Shown: positions 16,823 to 24,835 of the stretch, piece by piece
Numbering within the stretch: position 1 is the stretch's first letter
Layout: each line of letters starts with the position of its first letter
Assembly: GCA_964383365.1 (NCBI GenBank)
Contig: CAYLHF010000014.1
Coordinates: 1-64,000, forward strand
Origin: CAYLHF01 sp964383365
Lineage (GTDB): Bacteria; Bacteroidota; Rhodothermia; Rhodothermales; UBA10348
Direction of reading: 5' to 3'
DNA: 64,000 nt
Program-made: the position numbers and the translations under genes
The notes under the pieces: generated by a model
Database searches by the model: none
What the model was told of the DNA's origin: nothing
The model's input: only the letters and a program-made list of their open reading frames with translations

Positions 16823-17473
16823 ATGCGACTAGCTTTATTTGGCCCCCCCGGGGCTGGGAAGGGCACCCAGGCTGCCTTTCTCGCCCAACAGTTCGGTATT
16901 TGCGCAATATCTACGGGAAAACTGATCCGTACGGCGATTGCCGAACAATCGAGACAGGGCAAGGAGGCTGAAGCGTACGTTCATGCAGGCAGACTCGTAC
17001 CCGGTAGAGTGGTACGTGATCTTGCGAACCGGGCGATTGCCGATTGCGGATTTGACGGGTTCGCACTCGATGGGTATCCACGCACCGTCGAACAGGCCGA
17101 CTGGTTGACAGAATTTCTTACTGCTTACAAGGCTCCGTTACAATCGGTCATCAGCCTGGAGCTATCGGACGACGCGATCGTCTATCGACTGTCACGCCGG
17201 AGGGTAGATCGGGTAACGGGAGCAACGTATCACCTGGACTATAATCCTCCGCCCGAAGACCTCGATCCAGAGTCACTCATTCGTCGCCGCGATGATGATC
17301 CGGAAATAATTCGCGCTCGTCTGATATCTTATCGAGAAGAAACCCTGCCCGTAAAAGCCTATTTTCAGGAGAGAGGACTCCTGGAGGAAATAGACGGCTC
17401 GGAATCAATAATAAAGATCAAGGAGAGCATTTTCGCCCACGTTGCTCCCTATTCTTCGCCCGCCCTGGTCTAG
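16823..17473 (+). CDS. adk: Adenylate kinase, with an unusual AMP-site residue
   Basis: A 216-residue nucleoside monophosphate kinase that catalyses ATP + AMP to 2 ADP. The P-loop GPPGAGKGT is at residues 7-15. The AMP-binding and LID regions are recognisable (GFALDGYPRTVEQA; TGATYHLDYNPPP; RRRDDDPEIIRARL). The motif normally read as STGD-M-L-R is here STGKLIR, with Lys at position 33 where adenylate kinases have Asp. The LID has no zinc-binding cysteines. The ribosome binding site AGGAG (16810-16814) is 8 bases before the ATG. An M16 homologue starts 11 bases downstream. Either this is a divergent Adk or a paralogue with altered specificity. Confidence 0.88.
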   Translation: MRLALFGPPGAGKGTQAAFLAQQFGICAISTGKLIRTAIAEQSRQGKEAEAYVHAGRLVPGRVVRDLANRAIADCGFDGFALDGYPRTVEQADWLTEFLTAYKAPLQSVISLELSDDAIVYRLSRRRVDRVTGATYHLDYNPPPEDLDPESLIRRRDDDPEIIRARLISYREETLPVKAYFQERGLLEEIDGSESIIKIKESIFAHVAPYSSPALV

Positions 17474-17484
17474 CAGCCCTGTAC

Positions 17485-18831
17485 ATGAATCGATCCCGAA
17501 CCAGACAACCGGCCGACCATTCTTTTCAGGCACGGATTATCGAGATCGATATGTCCGGGTTAGAGTTACTTCTAGTACCAACCGGTATTGACTCGGTCAT
17601 ATCTTTCAGGGGTTCTTTTTTAAGCCCTTCGTGGAATAACGGACGATTTCGTGTGGCACAGGATCTTGCCATTGCATGCCTCGATAAGGGAACCCATTCG
17701 CACACAAAGGATGAGATTTCTGACATCCTTGAGCCGGTCGGAGCGCGTCTCAATTTTTATGCAGATGGCCAGCGAGTCCGAGTCAGTGGAAGGTGTCTGA
17801 AAGAAGATTTTCCTGTTGTTGTGGCATTGATGAAGGAGCAATTAGTGAGTCCGGCATTTTTGCCCGAGGAGGTAGAGCGCGTACGCGATCGGATGCGGGC
17901 CGCGTATCAGAGGACGCTGACCGATACCAGTTTCCTGGCTTCATCTGCGCTCAGCCGACTGATCTATCCATCGGAACATCCCAATTTCACCCCGGATAGC
18001 GTCTCTGATCTGTCTATCCTGGAGTCGATTACCTATGAAGATATTCGCGCGATACAGCAGTCATGGATTCCGCTCGTCTCCTTTCGTTTCACCGCGGTCG
18101 GAGATATCAATCGAGATAACGTGGAACAGACGTTTTTAACGCATTTTGAAACGGTGAGACAGGAATGTGAAGACCATGAGTCCGATAAAGCGCTCATGGA
18201 AGCGAGGAGTCCGTCAGTATGGCTTGGTGGTGTCGCCAACGAAGGCATTGCTTCCGTGCAGGAAATCAATCTACCTGGTAAAGAGAGTCTGGATGTACGA
18301 CTCGGTCACGCCATTGATCTCTCGGTAATTGATGAGAGAATTCGACCGTTGACGCTCGGGGTGTTTGCTCTAGGTGGAAATTTCTCTGCTCGACTGATGA
18401 ACATCGTGCGAGACGAGTTGGGCCTGACGTATGGTATCGGTTCATCGTTGACGGGTTTTGATCTGTTTCATCACGGAGCCTGGACCATCTCCGTGACGCT
18501 CTCGAAAGACAAACTTGAAGAAGGCCTTGACGCTACCAGACGGGAACTGGATCGTTTCGCGGAAAACGGACTGTCCGCAGCCGAGTTGGAGGAAAAAAAA
18601 CACACCTTGTGCGGCATACACAAGGTGTCTCTCTCAACGACGGCTCAGATTTCAATGGCGCTTCTTCGAAACGCGGAAAAAAACAGAGATCCCGGATACA
18701 TTGATCTCTATCCAGATCTGATCAATCAGGTTGACCTGGATACCGTGAATGGACTCATAAGAGCATGTCTTAAACCGGAAATCCTCAGTTGTACGACGGC
18801 CGGTACGATTATCTCTCCGGAAAAAACCTGA
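17485..18831 (+). CDS. M16-family peptidase homologue lacking the zinc-binding HxxEH motif
   Basis: A 448-residue protein with the two-lobed M16 (pitrilysin/mitochondrial processing peptidase) fold pattern. The N-lobe aligns at about residues 57-70 (VAQDLAIACLDKGT) with the family's AHFLEHMLFKGT segment. His-x-x-Glu-His is replaced by Gln-x-x-Ala-Ile, so zinc and catalysis should be lost. The C-lobe shows GGNFSARLMNIVRDELGLTYGI, the conserved R...Y region typical of M16 C-terminal domains. Non-catalytic M16 subunits usually pair with an active partner, but none is adjacent. It follows adk by 11 bases and its stop abuts that of the convergent pspC gene. Confidence 0.83.
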   Translation: MNRSRTRQPADHSFQARIIEIDMSGLELLLVPTGIDSVISFRGSFLSPSWNNGRFRVAQDLAIACLDKGTHSHTKDEISDILEPVGARLNFYADGQRVRVSGRCLKEDFPVVVALMKEQLVSPAFLPEEVERVRDRMRAAYQRTLTDTSFLASSALSRLIYPSEHPNFTPDSVSDLSILESITYEDIRAIQQSWIPLVSFRFTAVGDINRDNVEQTFLTHFETVRQECEDHESDKALMEARSPSVWLGGVANEGIASVQEINLPGKESLDVRLGHAIDLSVIDERIRPLTLGVFALGGNFSARLMNIVRDELGLTYGIGSSLTGFDLFHHGAWTISVTLSKDKLEEGLDATRRELDRFAENGLSAAELEEKKHTLCGIHKVSLSTTAQISMALLRNAEKNRDPGYIDLYPDLINQVDLDTVNGLIRACLKPEILSCTTAGTIISPEKT

Positions 18832-19023
18832 TCAGTCCGGCATGACAAATGCCAGAATCAGGTAGACGAGGACCCCGGGGAATCCAGTCGAAATAACGCT
18901 CAGAAGTACGTATGCCGTCCGAACAATGGTCGGATCAATATCGAAGTGCTCGGCGATACCGCCGCATACTCCAGCGATCATTCGATTGGTCGACGATTTT
19001 CTCATTTTTCGGTTAGAACTCAT
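18832..19023 (-). CDS. Small PspC-domain membrane protein
   Basis: This 63-residue protein is almost entirely a PspC domain: RMIAGVCGGIAEHFDIDPTIVRTAYVLLS, followed by a hydrophobic stretch ending VYLILAFVMPD. PspC proteins act in envelope stress sensing (phage-shock and Lia-type responses). It lies 10 bases downstream of a larger PspC protein, with which it is surely co-transcribed. No pspA or response regulator is nearby. Confidence 0.9.
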   Translation of the reverse strand: MSSNRKMRKSSTNRMIAGVCGGIAEHFDIDPTIVRTAYVLLSVISTGFPGVLVYLILAFVMPD

Positions 19024-19033
19024 GTCCTTCTTC

Positions 19034-19690
19034 TCAACTATCTCGGATGATTGTTATTCGTTCTTCCGGTATGGCGTCACGTTTATCGGGCGACGGCATG
19101 ATGAATGAGAGCAAGATGTAGGCCAGAACGAAAGGGCCTCCACCGGTACCCACAAATCCTACTACGAAGGCAATTCGCACAAGTGTCGGGTCGATACCAA
19201 AATATTCGGCAATACCCGCACAGACACCGGCCATTTTCTTATTACGGGATTTGATGAGTTTCCCTCTATTCGACTTCTGGGACGATTCAGAGACGATTGT
19301 CCGGTTCTTTTTGGATTGTCTCCGAGCCAACTTCTTTTCTGCCTTGATTTTCTTTTTATTCTTACGATTGGGTCGCCACGACAGCACTCCGAATCCCAGA
19401 AGAATGATAAAAATGCCTGCTATCCAGGGCAGGAGGCTTGCCAGAACGGCCAGATCGATACCTGACCCCCAGATGCCGAGCTGCTGAAACAAATAGGCGA
19501 TACCAACCAGAATGAGCGAGAGTCCGGCCAATGTTGGCAGGTTGAGCATTCCTTTCGGTTGTTCCTGTTCGTCGTCGAACAGGAGGGCATCGAGTTCATC
19601 CTCGGAGAGCGTTTCAAGATCGAGGTTCTCATCGTCATACAGATAGGACGACGCTTCCTGACGGCTCGATGTTTTGGTTCGTGTACTCAT
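19034..19690 (-). CDS. PspC-domain protein with extra N-terminal membrane region
   Basis: A 218-residue protein. An acidic N-terminal segment (residues 20-45) is followed by two membrane helices (LAGLSLILVGIAYLFQQLGI and LLPWIAGIFIILLGFGVLSW). A strongly basic linker of about 35 residues follows, then a C-terminal PspC domain (KMAGVCAGIAEYFGIDPTLVRIAFVV ending ILLSFIMPSP). The layout suggests a membrane-anchored envelope-stress sensor. The 63-residue PspC protein follows directly and repeats the C-terminal domain, so the pair probably arose by partial duplication. The 5-FCL gene ends 45 bases upstream. Confidence 0.85.
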   Translation of the reverse strand: MSTRTKTSSRQEASSYLYDDENLDLETLSEDELDALLFDDEQEQPKGMLNLPTLAGLSLILVGIAYLFQQLGIWGSGIDLAVLASLLPWIAGIFIILLGFGVLSWRPNRKNKKKIKAEKKLARRQSKKNRTIVSESSQKSNRGKLIKSRNKKMAGVCAGIAEYFGIDPTLVRIAFVVGFVGTGGGPFVLAYILLSFIMPSPDKRDAIPEERITIIRDS

Positions 19691-19735
19691 AAATATATCA
19701 TTGAATCAGCCAGCTCTCGTACGCATCGGCATGGT

Positions 19736-20314
19736 TCAGGTTACGTCCGTACGCAGGATAGTGTGTTCTGTAACGATGGTTGGAATACGGATGTCGCGTA
19801 TCTCGCTGGGAATGGTGTCCAATATAAAATCGGAGAGAATGGGAACGATGATCGGGACTTCAAGATAGCGAAGCAATTCGTCGTAATAACCATATCCATA
19901 TCCAATTCTGTTTCCCTGACGATCCATTCCCAGAGCCGGAACGAGAATCACGTCCCACCTGTCGGTCGGTACTTCGAATCCTTCAACGGGCTCCTGAATT
20001 CCCCAACGATTCGTAACAAGGCGTGCCATGGCTGTTATCTCACGATGCGAAAGTCGACGCCCCCCTACGGCATCATGTCCGAAGACTTCCACTACCGGGC
20101 TTACGATCTGAACAGAGCGACTCAGGAGCTGAGACAGGAGCGGCTTTAGATCTGGTTCACGACGGGAGACTACGGGTATGAACACGTGAATTGTTCGGGC
20201 ATTGGCGACCTCTGGCAAGGACAGAAGACGCTTGACAATACTGCGACTCGCGGAACGATAGATGGCAGGACTCACGGCCGATTGACTGGCAGCGAGCTTC
20301 GTTCGAAGCGTCAT
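19736..20314 (-). CDS. 5-formyltetrahydrofolate cyclo-ligase
   Basis: This 192-residue enzyme converts 5-formyl-THF to 5,10-methenyl-THF with ATP. Conserved blocks are seen: HVFIPVVSRREPDL in the N-terminal half, and DVILVPALGMDRQGNRIGYGYGYYD, the family signature with the GxGxGxYD loop. I start at the ATG at 20314 (MTLRTKLAASQ); the frame stays open up to an ATG at 20446 and a few more residues (NEIRSIK) might belong. The longer start would overlap the region of the broken CMD gene on the other strand. It is probably the first gene of a three-gene unit with the two PspC proteins. Confidence 0.9.
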   Translation of the reverse strand: MTLRTKLAASQSAVSPAIYRSASRSIVKRLLSLPEVANARTIHVFIPVVSRREPDLKPLLSQLLSRSVQIVSPVVEVFGHDAVGGRRLSHREITAMARLVTNRWGIQEPVEGFEVPTDRWDVILVPALGMDRQGNRIGYGYGYYDELLRYLEVPIIVPILSDFILDTIPSEIRDIRIPTIVTEHTILRTDVT

Positions 20315-20423
20315 TTTTATTGACCGTATTTCGTTCTCTGAATGCAATATTACGTCCTTGCGACTCCCCTGAGAATTCACCAGATGATTCGAAATATACG
20401 ACACATAAGTAGTGAGCAAACCC

Positions 20424-20674
20424 ATGCCCAACGAGGCAAAACCCACGCAAACGCTGGACGAATTTGAGAGCTATCGTGACAGGATTGTATCGACTATCAT
20501 CATTAAACATGTGTGGAGGCCGATTTCTCCGATGCCGAACTCGACGATGCGATGCAGGTTGGTCTGATCGTAGGTGGTTCAATAGTGATTCCTCATCTGC
20601 GTCGTGCCGTAGACCTGCGCGATCTGCTCGGAATGCGTGAAGATGAGGAGGATTCTAGTAAAAATCTGCGTTAG
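20424..20674 (+). pseudogene. Carboxymuconolactone decarboxylase-family remnant with internal deletion
   Basis: An ATG at 20424 opens a frame reading MPNEAKPTQTLDEFESYRDR, like the N-terminus of Bacteroidota CMD/AhpD-like proteins (a short tail, then LxxFxxYR). From about 20510 the other frame gives CVEADFSDAELDDAMQVG followed by LIVGGSIVIPHLRRAVD. This is the family's C-terminus up to the TAG at 20672-20674. The roughly 50 residues between, which carry the Cys-x-x-Cys active centre and the KELLGL helix, are missing. The two pieces are in different frames and a TAA (20504-20506) precedes the second. So it is an internally deleted, frameshifted gene, or an assembly error. Neither frame is long enough to be obvious alone. 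Confidence 0.65.
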
Positions 20675-20709
20675 CAGGCGATGAGCGGGGATCGTCACTA
20701 TCGCTTGAG

Positions 20710-20741
20710 TTTGTTTCTACATTAATGGCGCCGTAACTTTG
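20710..20741 (+). promoter_or_regulatory. Bacteroidota-type promoter for the ffh operon
   Basis: TTTG (20710-20713), a 20-base spacer, then TAACTTTG (20734-20741). Both boxes match the Bacteroidota -33/-7 consensus (TTTG, TAnnTTTG) exactly, with normal spacing. Transcription should begin near 20748, leaving a leader of about 60 bases before ffh. This is the clearest promoter in the window. Confidence 0.65.
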
Positions 20742-20809
20742 CTCGTCTGTACAAAAACGTCCGAAAACCCCATTTTCGGGTAGTAAATCACTGTTTCTGG
20801 GTCGAATCC

Positions 20810-22159
20810 ATGTTTGAGAGTCTTAGCGAAAAGCTTGGAAGTGCGCTGAAGTCCGTCGTAGGACAGGGGCGTATTACGGAGCTTAACATCGCAGAGACCA
20901 TGCGGGAGATTCGGAGGGCCTTGCTCGACGCCGACGTCAACTATCAGGTGGCGAAGGAATTTACTGAGCGGGTTCGGGAGAAAGCGCTTGGCGGTGCGGT
21001 ACTTACGTCCGTGTCGCCAGGTCAGCAGTTGGTCAAGATCATCCACGATGAATTGGTCCGCGTGCTGGGTGAGACGAATGTTGGGATTTCCATGAGCTCA
21101 GCACCACCGACGGTTATTCTTGTCGCTGGTCTGCAGGGCTCAGGTAAAACGACTTTTTGTGGCAAACTTGCCAGGCATTTCAAGTCTCAGGGTCGCGCCC
21201 CGATGCTGGCTGCAGCCGACGTCTACCGTCCGGCGGCTGTAGATCAACTAAGGATGCTCGCGACCGAGATTGATGTACCTGTGTATTCGGTTGAGGCCGA
21301 TGGAGAGATTGTTCAGGATGCGGTTCGAGTTGCCCGGGAAGCGGTTACAGCTGCTCGAAAAACGGCTCGAGACGTACTGATCATCGACACCGCCGGTCGT
21401 CTCCACGTGGATGAGCAGATGATGAAGGAGGTCACGGATATTAAGGCCTCAGTCTCGCCCAGCGAGATTCTTTTTGTCGTCGACAGTATGACCGGTCAGG
21501 ACGCTGTCAATACGGCGCAGGAGTTCAACCTGCGTCTTGATTTTGACGGAGTTGTTCTGACGAAAATGGATGGAGATACACGGGGCGGCGCCGCGCTTTC
21601 CATTCGATCGGTTGTGCGGAAGCCAATCAAGTTTGCCTCTACAGGCGAGAAACTGGATGCCCTTACGCCCTTTCATCCGGACCGGATGGCACAGAGAATT
21701 CTGGGCATGGGTGATGTTGTTTCGCTGGTCGAAAAAGCGCGTGAGCAGTTTGACGACAAGCAGGCAGCTCGACTTCAGTCGAAGATTAGATCGGAGAGTT
21801 TTAATCTCGAAGATTTTCTCGATCAACTGAATAAAGTGAAGAAGATGGGGTCACTTCGTGATCTTGTGGGCATGATACCGGGTGTGGGGGCCAAACTGGG
21901 TGATATGGAGGTTGATGACGATGCTTTCGTGCATATTGAGGCATTGATTCATTCCATGACTCCTCAGGAACGGCAGCATCCAGAAATTATAAATGGCAGT
22001 AGGCGTAGAAGGATTGCCAGCGGAAGCGGTCTTGAAGTGCGCGATGTCAACCAGTTGCTCAGGCAATTCCGCGATATGAAAAAGATGATGAAGACGATGA
22101 CCAAGATGATGGGAAAAGGAAGGTCGGCAGACCTCGGATCTCTCCTCGGAAGTCGTTAA
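20810..22159 (+). CDS. ffh: Signal recognition particle protein Ffh (SRP54)
   Basis: A 449-residue SRP GTPase that binds signal sequences and targets ribosomes to the membrane through FtsY. The NG domain has P-loop GLQGSGKTT at about residues 107-115, AADVYRPAAVDQL, DTAGRLHVDE and TKMDGDTRGGAAL. The methionine-rich M domain (about 300-449) has MIPGVGAKLGDME, the RNA-binding SRRRRIASGSG segment and a Met/Lys-rich helix near the end. It is the first gene of ffh-rpsP-rimM-trmD-rplS. The 4.5S RNA gene was not found in the window. Confidence 0.97.
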   Translation: MFESLSEKLGSALKSVVGQGRITELNIAETMREIRRALLDADVNYQVAKEFTERVREKALGGAVLTSVSPGQQLVKIIHDELVRVLGETNVGISMSSAPPTVILVAGLQGSGKTTFCGKLARHFKSQGRAPMLAAADVYRPAAVDQLRMLATEIDVPVYSVEADGEIVQDAVRVAREAVTAARKTARDVLIIDTAGRLHVDEQMMKEVTDIKASVSPSEILFVVDSMTGQDAVNTAQEFNLRLDFDGVVLTKMDGDTRGGAALSIRSVVRKPIKFASTGEKLDALTPFHPDRMAQRILGMGDVVSLVEKAREQFDDKQAARLQSKIRSESFNLEDFLDQLNKVKKMGSLRDLVGMIPGVGAKLGDMEVDDDAFVHIEALIHSMTPQERQHPEIINGSRRRRIASGSGLEVRDVNQLLRQFRDMKKMMKTMTKMMGKGRSADLGSLLGSR

Positions 22160-22196
22160 AATTGTGAATCAGAACTAAACGAATCGAGAAAAGACA

Positions 22197-22966
22197 GTGG
22201 CAGTAAAGCTTCGTCTACGCAGAATGGGTCGCAAGAAGCGCCCCGTATACGCCGTAGTGGCCGCAGACTCGCGTTTCGCACGCGACGGACGGTACATTGA
22301 GGATCTTGGACGGTATGAACCGCTTAATGAACCGGCATTTGTCAAACTGGAGGATGAACGAATTCTCTACTGGCTCGGGACCGGTGCGCAACCTAGTGAT
22401 ACGGTACGTTCCCTCTTGAGCAAGAGTGGTTTGATGCTCGCTCTTCATATGAAACGTAAAGGCGCTTCGGATGAGGATATTTGGGCGGCCGTAGAGTCTC
22501 ATCGCGCGATGAGAGCGGAAAAGGAGAAAGAAAATTCAAAGCCGACAGCTGCTGATAAGCGGCTTTCTGCTCTAGCAGAAGAGGCTAAGGCCGCTGATAA
22601 AAAGGCCGCTGAACTGGCCAAGGCCCGTGCTGAGGCAGAAGCTAAAGCCCAGGCAGAAGCTGAAAAAGCGCAGCTTGCCGCCGCCGCCGAGCGGGAAAAA
22701 GCCGCCGCAGAGGCGAAGCTGGAACAGGCTGCATCGAACGAAGCCCAGGCTGCCATCGAAGGTGCGGCCGAAGCTCCGGAAGCAGAAGCCGAGGCAGCTC
22801 CGGNNNNNNNNNNNNNNNNNNNNNNNNNNNNNNNNNNNNNNNNNNNNNNNNNNNNNNNNNNNNNNNNNNNNNNNNNNNNNNNNNNNNNNNNNNNNNNNNN
22901 NNNGCAGCTCCGGCAGCGGAAACACAAGCAGCACCTGAAGGAGAAGCCAAGATAGAGGAAGGCTAG
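22197..22966 (+). CDS. rpsP: 30S ribosomal protein bS16 with long Ala/Glu/Lys tail, broken by an assembly gap
   Basis: The first 80 or so residues are a standard bS16 (VKLRLRRMGRKKRPVYAVVA; DGRYIEDLGRYEP). A low-complexity helical tail rich in Ala, Glu and Lys follows; extended tails are known in Bacteroidota bS16. The start is the GTG at 22197. A 100-N gap (22804-22903) interrupts the tail. Read straight through, the frame after the gap would give a Gln/Lys/Arg-rich end stopping at 22955. The alternative frame reads AAPAAETQAAPEGEAKIEEG and stops with TAG at 22964-22966. That continues the tail composition, so I take it as the true end. The gap length is therefore not really 100. Confidence 0.9.
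22804..22903. other. Assembly gap of 100 N inside the rpsP tail
   Basis: The sequence immediately left (GCAGCTCCGG, 22794-22803) is identical to that immediately right (22904-22913). This means either a tandem repeat that collapsed or two contig ends that overlap by ten bases. The conserved reading frame requires a true gap length of 2 modulo 3, and joining the ends by the 10-base overlap satisfies that. Confidence 0.95.
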
Positions 22967-22987
22967 ATTTTCGAATCTTGCCCCTCG

Positions 22988-23530
22988 GTGAGTACCATGT
23001 TCGATCAACGCTCAGAACTTCGAGAAGTAGGGCGGATTGTACGTTCTCACGGTCTTTGTGGACACATTAAGGTTGCACCAGAAACGGATGATCCAAATCG
23101 CCTTGCGGAGATTGGGTCGGTGTTCATTGGTACAACGGCAGATTCGGCCATCTCCTATGGGGTCGAGTCGTTTAGTGTGCAGCCGTCCAAGTATGGCCTC
23201 ACCATGATTCTTGGTCTCCGGGGGATCAGTTCAAGAGATTCGGCAGATGGCCTTCGATCTCTGTCAGTGTTTGTTTCGGTGGAGGACTTACCTCCACTCG
23301 AACCGGGCGAATACTTTCTAGACGATCTGGTTGGTTTTCGTGCACTATCGACGAACGACAGTATACTCGGAACAGTGATGGATGTGCTGGAGCTACCGGC
23401 CCAGAATGCGCTCCTGGTGAGACAATCCGATGGATCTGACCGGTTGGTCCCACTCGTGTCGGAAATTGTCTCCTCGATAGACATGAAGGCAAAGACGATT
23501 CGGATACATGAAATTGAAGGATTGTTTTAG
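22988..23530 (+). CDS. rimM: Ribosome maturation factor RimM
   Basis: A 180-residue 16S rRNA processing factor that helps assemble the 30S head around S19. The N-terminal RimM domain opens VGRIVRSHGLCGHIKVAPET. The C-terminal PRC-barrel reads EYFLDDLVGFRA...ALLVRQSDG...LVPLVSEIVSSID. It is normal length. I use the GTG at 22988; an ATG three codons later (22997) is equally possible. It sits between rpsP and trmD, the classical order. Confidence 0.94.
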   Translation: MSTMFDQRSELREVGRIVRSHGLCGHIKVAPETDDPNRLAEIGSVFIGTTADSAISYGVESFSVQPSKYGLTMILGLRGISSRDSADGLRSLSVFVSVEDLPPLEPGEYFLDDLVGFRALSTNDSILGTVMDVLELPAQNALLVRQSDGSDRLVPLVSEIVSSIDMKAKTIRIHEIEGLF

Positions 23531-23593
23531 GGAGCCGTCAGGAGATCCTGGTGAGAAGTAGATTATGGCGTCAACACTAGTCTGGATACTTCC

Positions 23594-24313
23594 ATGATAA
23601 TTGACATCGTGTCCGCACTCCCCGAAATCGTCCGCGGACCACTCGGAGAGAGTATTCCGAATCGAGCAGTTGATAAGAGGCTGGCAGAATTCAGAGTGCA
23701 TGACCTTCGGGATTTTGCAACCGATAAGCATCGTCAGGTAGATGACTATCTATTCGGGGGAGGCGCAGGAATGCTCCTTAAACCGGAACCGATTTTCGAC
23801 TGTATAGAGGCCATCCTGGAATCGGGAGAGAAAGAAGGTTATCCGGTCGACGAGATAATCTATATGACGCCCGACGGCGATCGACTGACCCAGTCGATCG
23901 CCAATGAATTGTCGCTGAAGAAACATGTTGTTTTACTTGCAGGACATTACAAAGGCGTAGATCAGCGTGTCAGGGATGAGTTGATTTCGCGGGAGATTTC
24001 AATCGGGGACTACGTCGTCAGTGGAGGGGAACTCCCTGCACTCGTCCTTGTTGATGCGATGATTCGGCTGTTACCGGGTGTTCTGGGTGACGCGAGTTCG
24101 GCATTGTCTGATTCGTTTCAGGATAAGCTACTCGACGCACCCTCCTACACACGACCTTCAGTTTTCCGTGGAATGAAAGTTCCAGACGTTTTGCGATCAG
24201 GTGATCATGCAAAAATATCGCAGTGGCGGGAAAATATGCGGGTTCAAAAAACAAAAATCAGACGTCCAGATTTGCTTGCCTGCCGTGACGGTTCGGCAAC
24301 GGAAGACGACTGA
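23594..24313 (+). CDS. trmD: tRNA (guanine-N1)-methyltransferase TrmD
   Basis: This 239-residue SPOUT enzyme methylates G37 of tRNAs reading CNN codons, preventing frameshifts. Family blocks are clear: DLRDFATDKHRQVDDYLFGG with GAGMLLKPEP, LLAGHYKGVDQRVRD, and the knot region SIGDYVVSGGELPALVLVDA with RLLPGVLG. The C-terminal domain is present (TRPSVFRGMKVPDVL). It lies 63 bases after rimM and 49 before rplS. Confidence 0.97.
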   Translation: MIIDIVSALPEIVRGPLGESIPNRAVDKRLAEFRVHDLRDFATDKHRQVDDYLFGGGAGMLLKPEPIFDCIEAILESGEKEGYPVDEIIYMTPDGDRLTQSIANELSLKKHVVLLAGHYKGVDQRVRDELISREISIGDYVVSGGELPALVLVDAMIRLLPGVLGDASSALSDSFQDKLLDAPSYTRPSVFRGMKVPDVLRSGDHAKISQWRENMRVQKTKIRRPDLLACRDGSATEDD

Positions 24314-24362
24314 TAGTTGATTCAATTGAAAAAAGAGATCTTACGGATACAGGAGGTACGCA

Positions 24363-24713
24363 ATGTCTACTGACTTGATGAACGTCGTTGAATCGACGCA
24401 GTCTCGAGACGATATTCCCGAATTCAAATCGGGAGACACAGTAAATTTACACGTTCGGGTTATCGAGGGCGAGAAGGAACGCATCCAGCAGTATCAGGGT
24501 GTGGTCATCGCATTTAAGGGCTCAGGTGCTCGTCGAACATTTACCGTTAGAAAGGTATCCAACGGTGTCGGGGTTGAGCGGATATTTCCTCTCCACTCGC
24601 CGCGACTGGCCAAAATCGAGGTGATTCGATCCGGACGTGTTCGCCGGTCGAAGCTATATTATCTGCGTGAGCGTCGAGGAAAGGCTGCTCGAATCAAGGA
24701 GCGGAGACGATAG
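24363..24713 (+). CDS. rplS: 50S ribosomal protein bL19
   Basis: A 116-residue protein at the 30S-50S interface. It contains FKSGDTVNLHVRVIEGEKER, IQQYQGVVIAFKG and the C-terminal LYYLRERRGKAARIKERRR. The start at 24363 has one of the few canonical ribosome binding sites in this window, AGGAGG at 24351-24356. It is the last gene of the ffh operon, followed by a strong hairpin. Confidence 0.97.
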   Translation: MSTDLMNVVESTQSRDDIPEFKSGDTVNLHVRVIEGEKERIQQYQGVVIAFKGSGARRTFTVRKVSNGVGVERIFPLHSPRLAKIEVIRSGRVRRSKLYYLRERRGKAARIKERRR

Positions 24714-24745
24714 CAAGTCGGGTTTCCTCCTGTCCAGGTTATACG

Positions 24746-24779
24746 CAAGCCGTCGGTGGCATATGGTACCGATGGCTTG
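24746..24779 (+). terminator. Hairpin after rplS, probable operon terminator
   Basis: A 12-bp stem (24746-24757 with 24768-24779, CAAGCCGTCGGT against ACCGATGGCTTG) has one G-U wobble and a 10-base loop. It is followed by GTCGTTTATA, which is only moderately U-rich. It begins 32 bases after the rplS stop and precedes smpB. It is best read as the intrinsic terminator of the ffh-rplS operon. Confidence 0.6.
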
Positions 24780-24835
24780 TGTCGTTTATACTCCGTTCGG
24801 TTTCAGGTACCCGTGTTCAGATCTTACCTTGTCTC

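Noticed and set aside
22904..22955. Lys/Arg-rich C-terminus of bS16 read straight through the Ns
   Set aside because: It depends on the arbitrary 100-N length. The other frame continues the Ala/Glu-rich tail and ends at 22966.
24779..24835. N-terminal extension of smpB
   Set aside because: It overlaps the hairpin after rplS; SmpB proteins start close to the ATNRKARHEY block.
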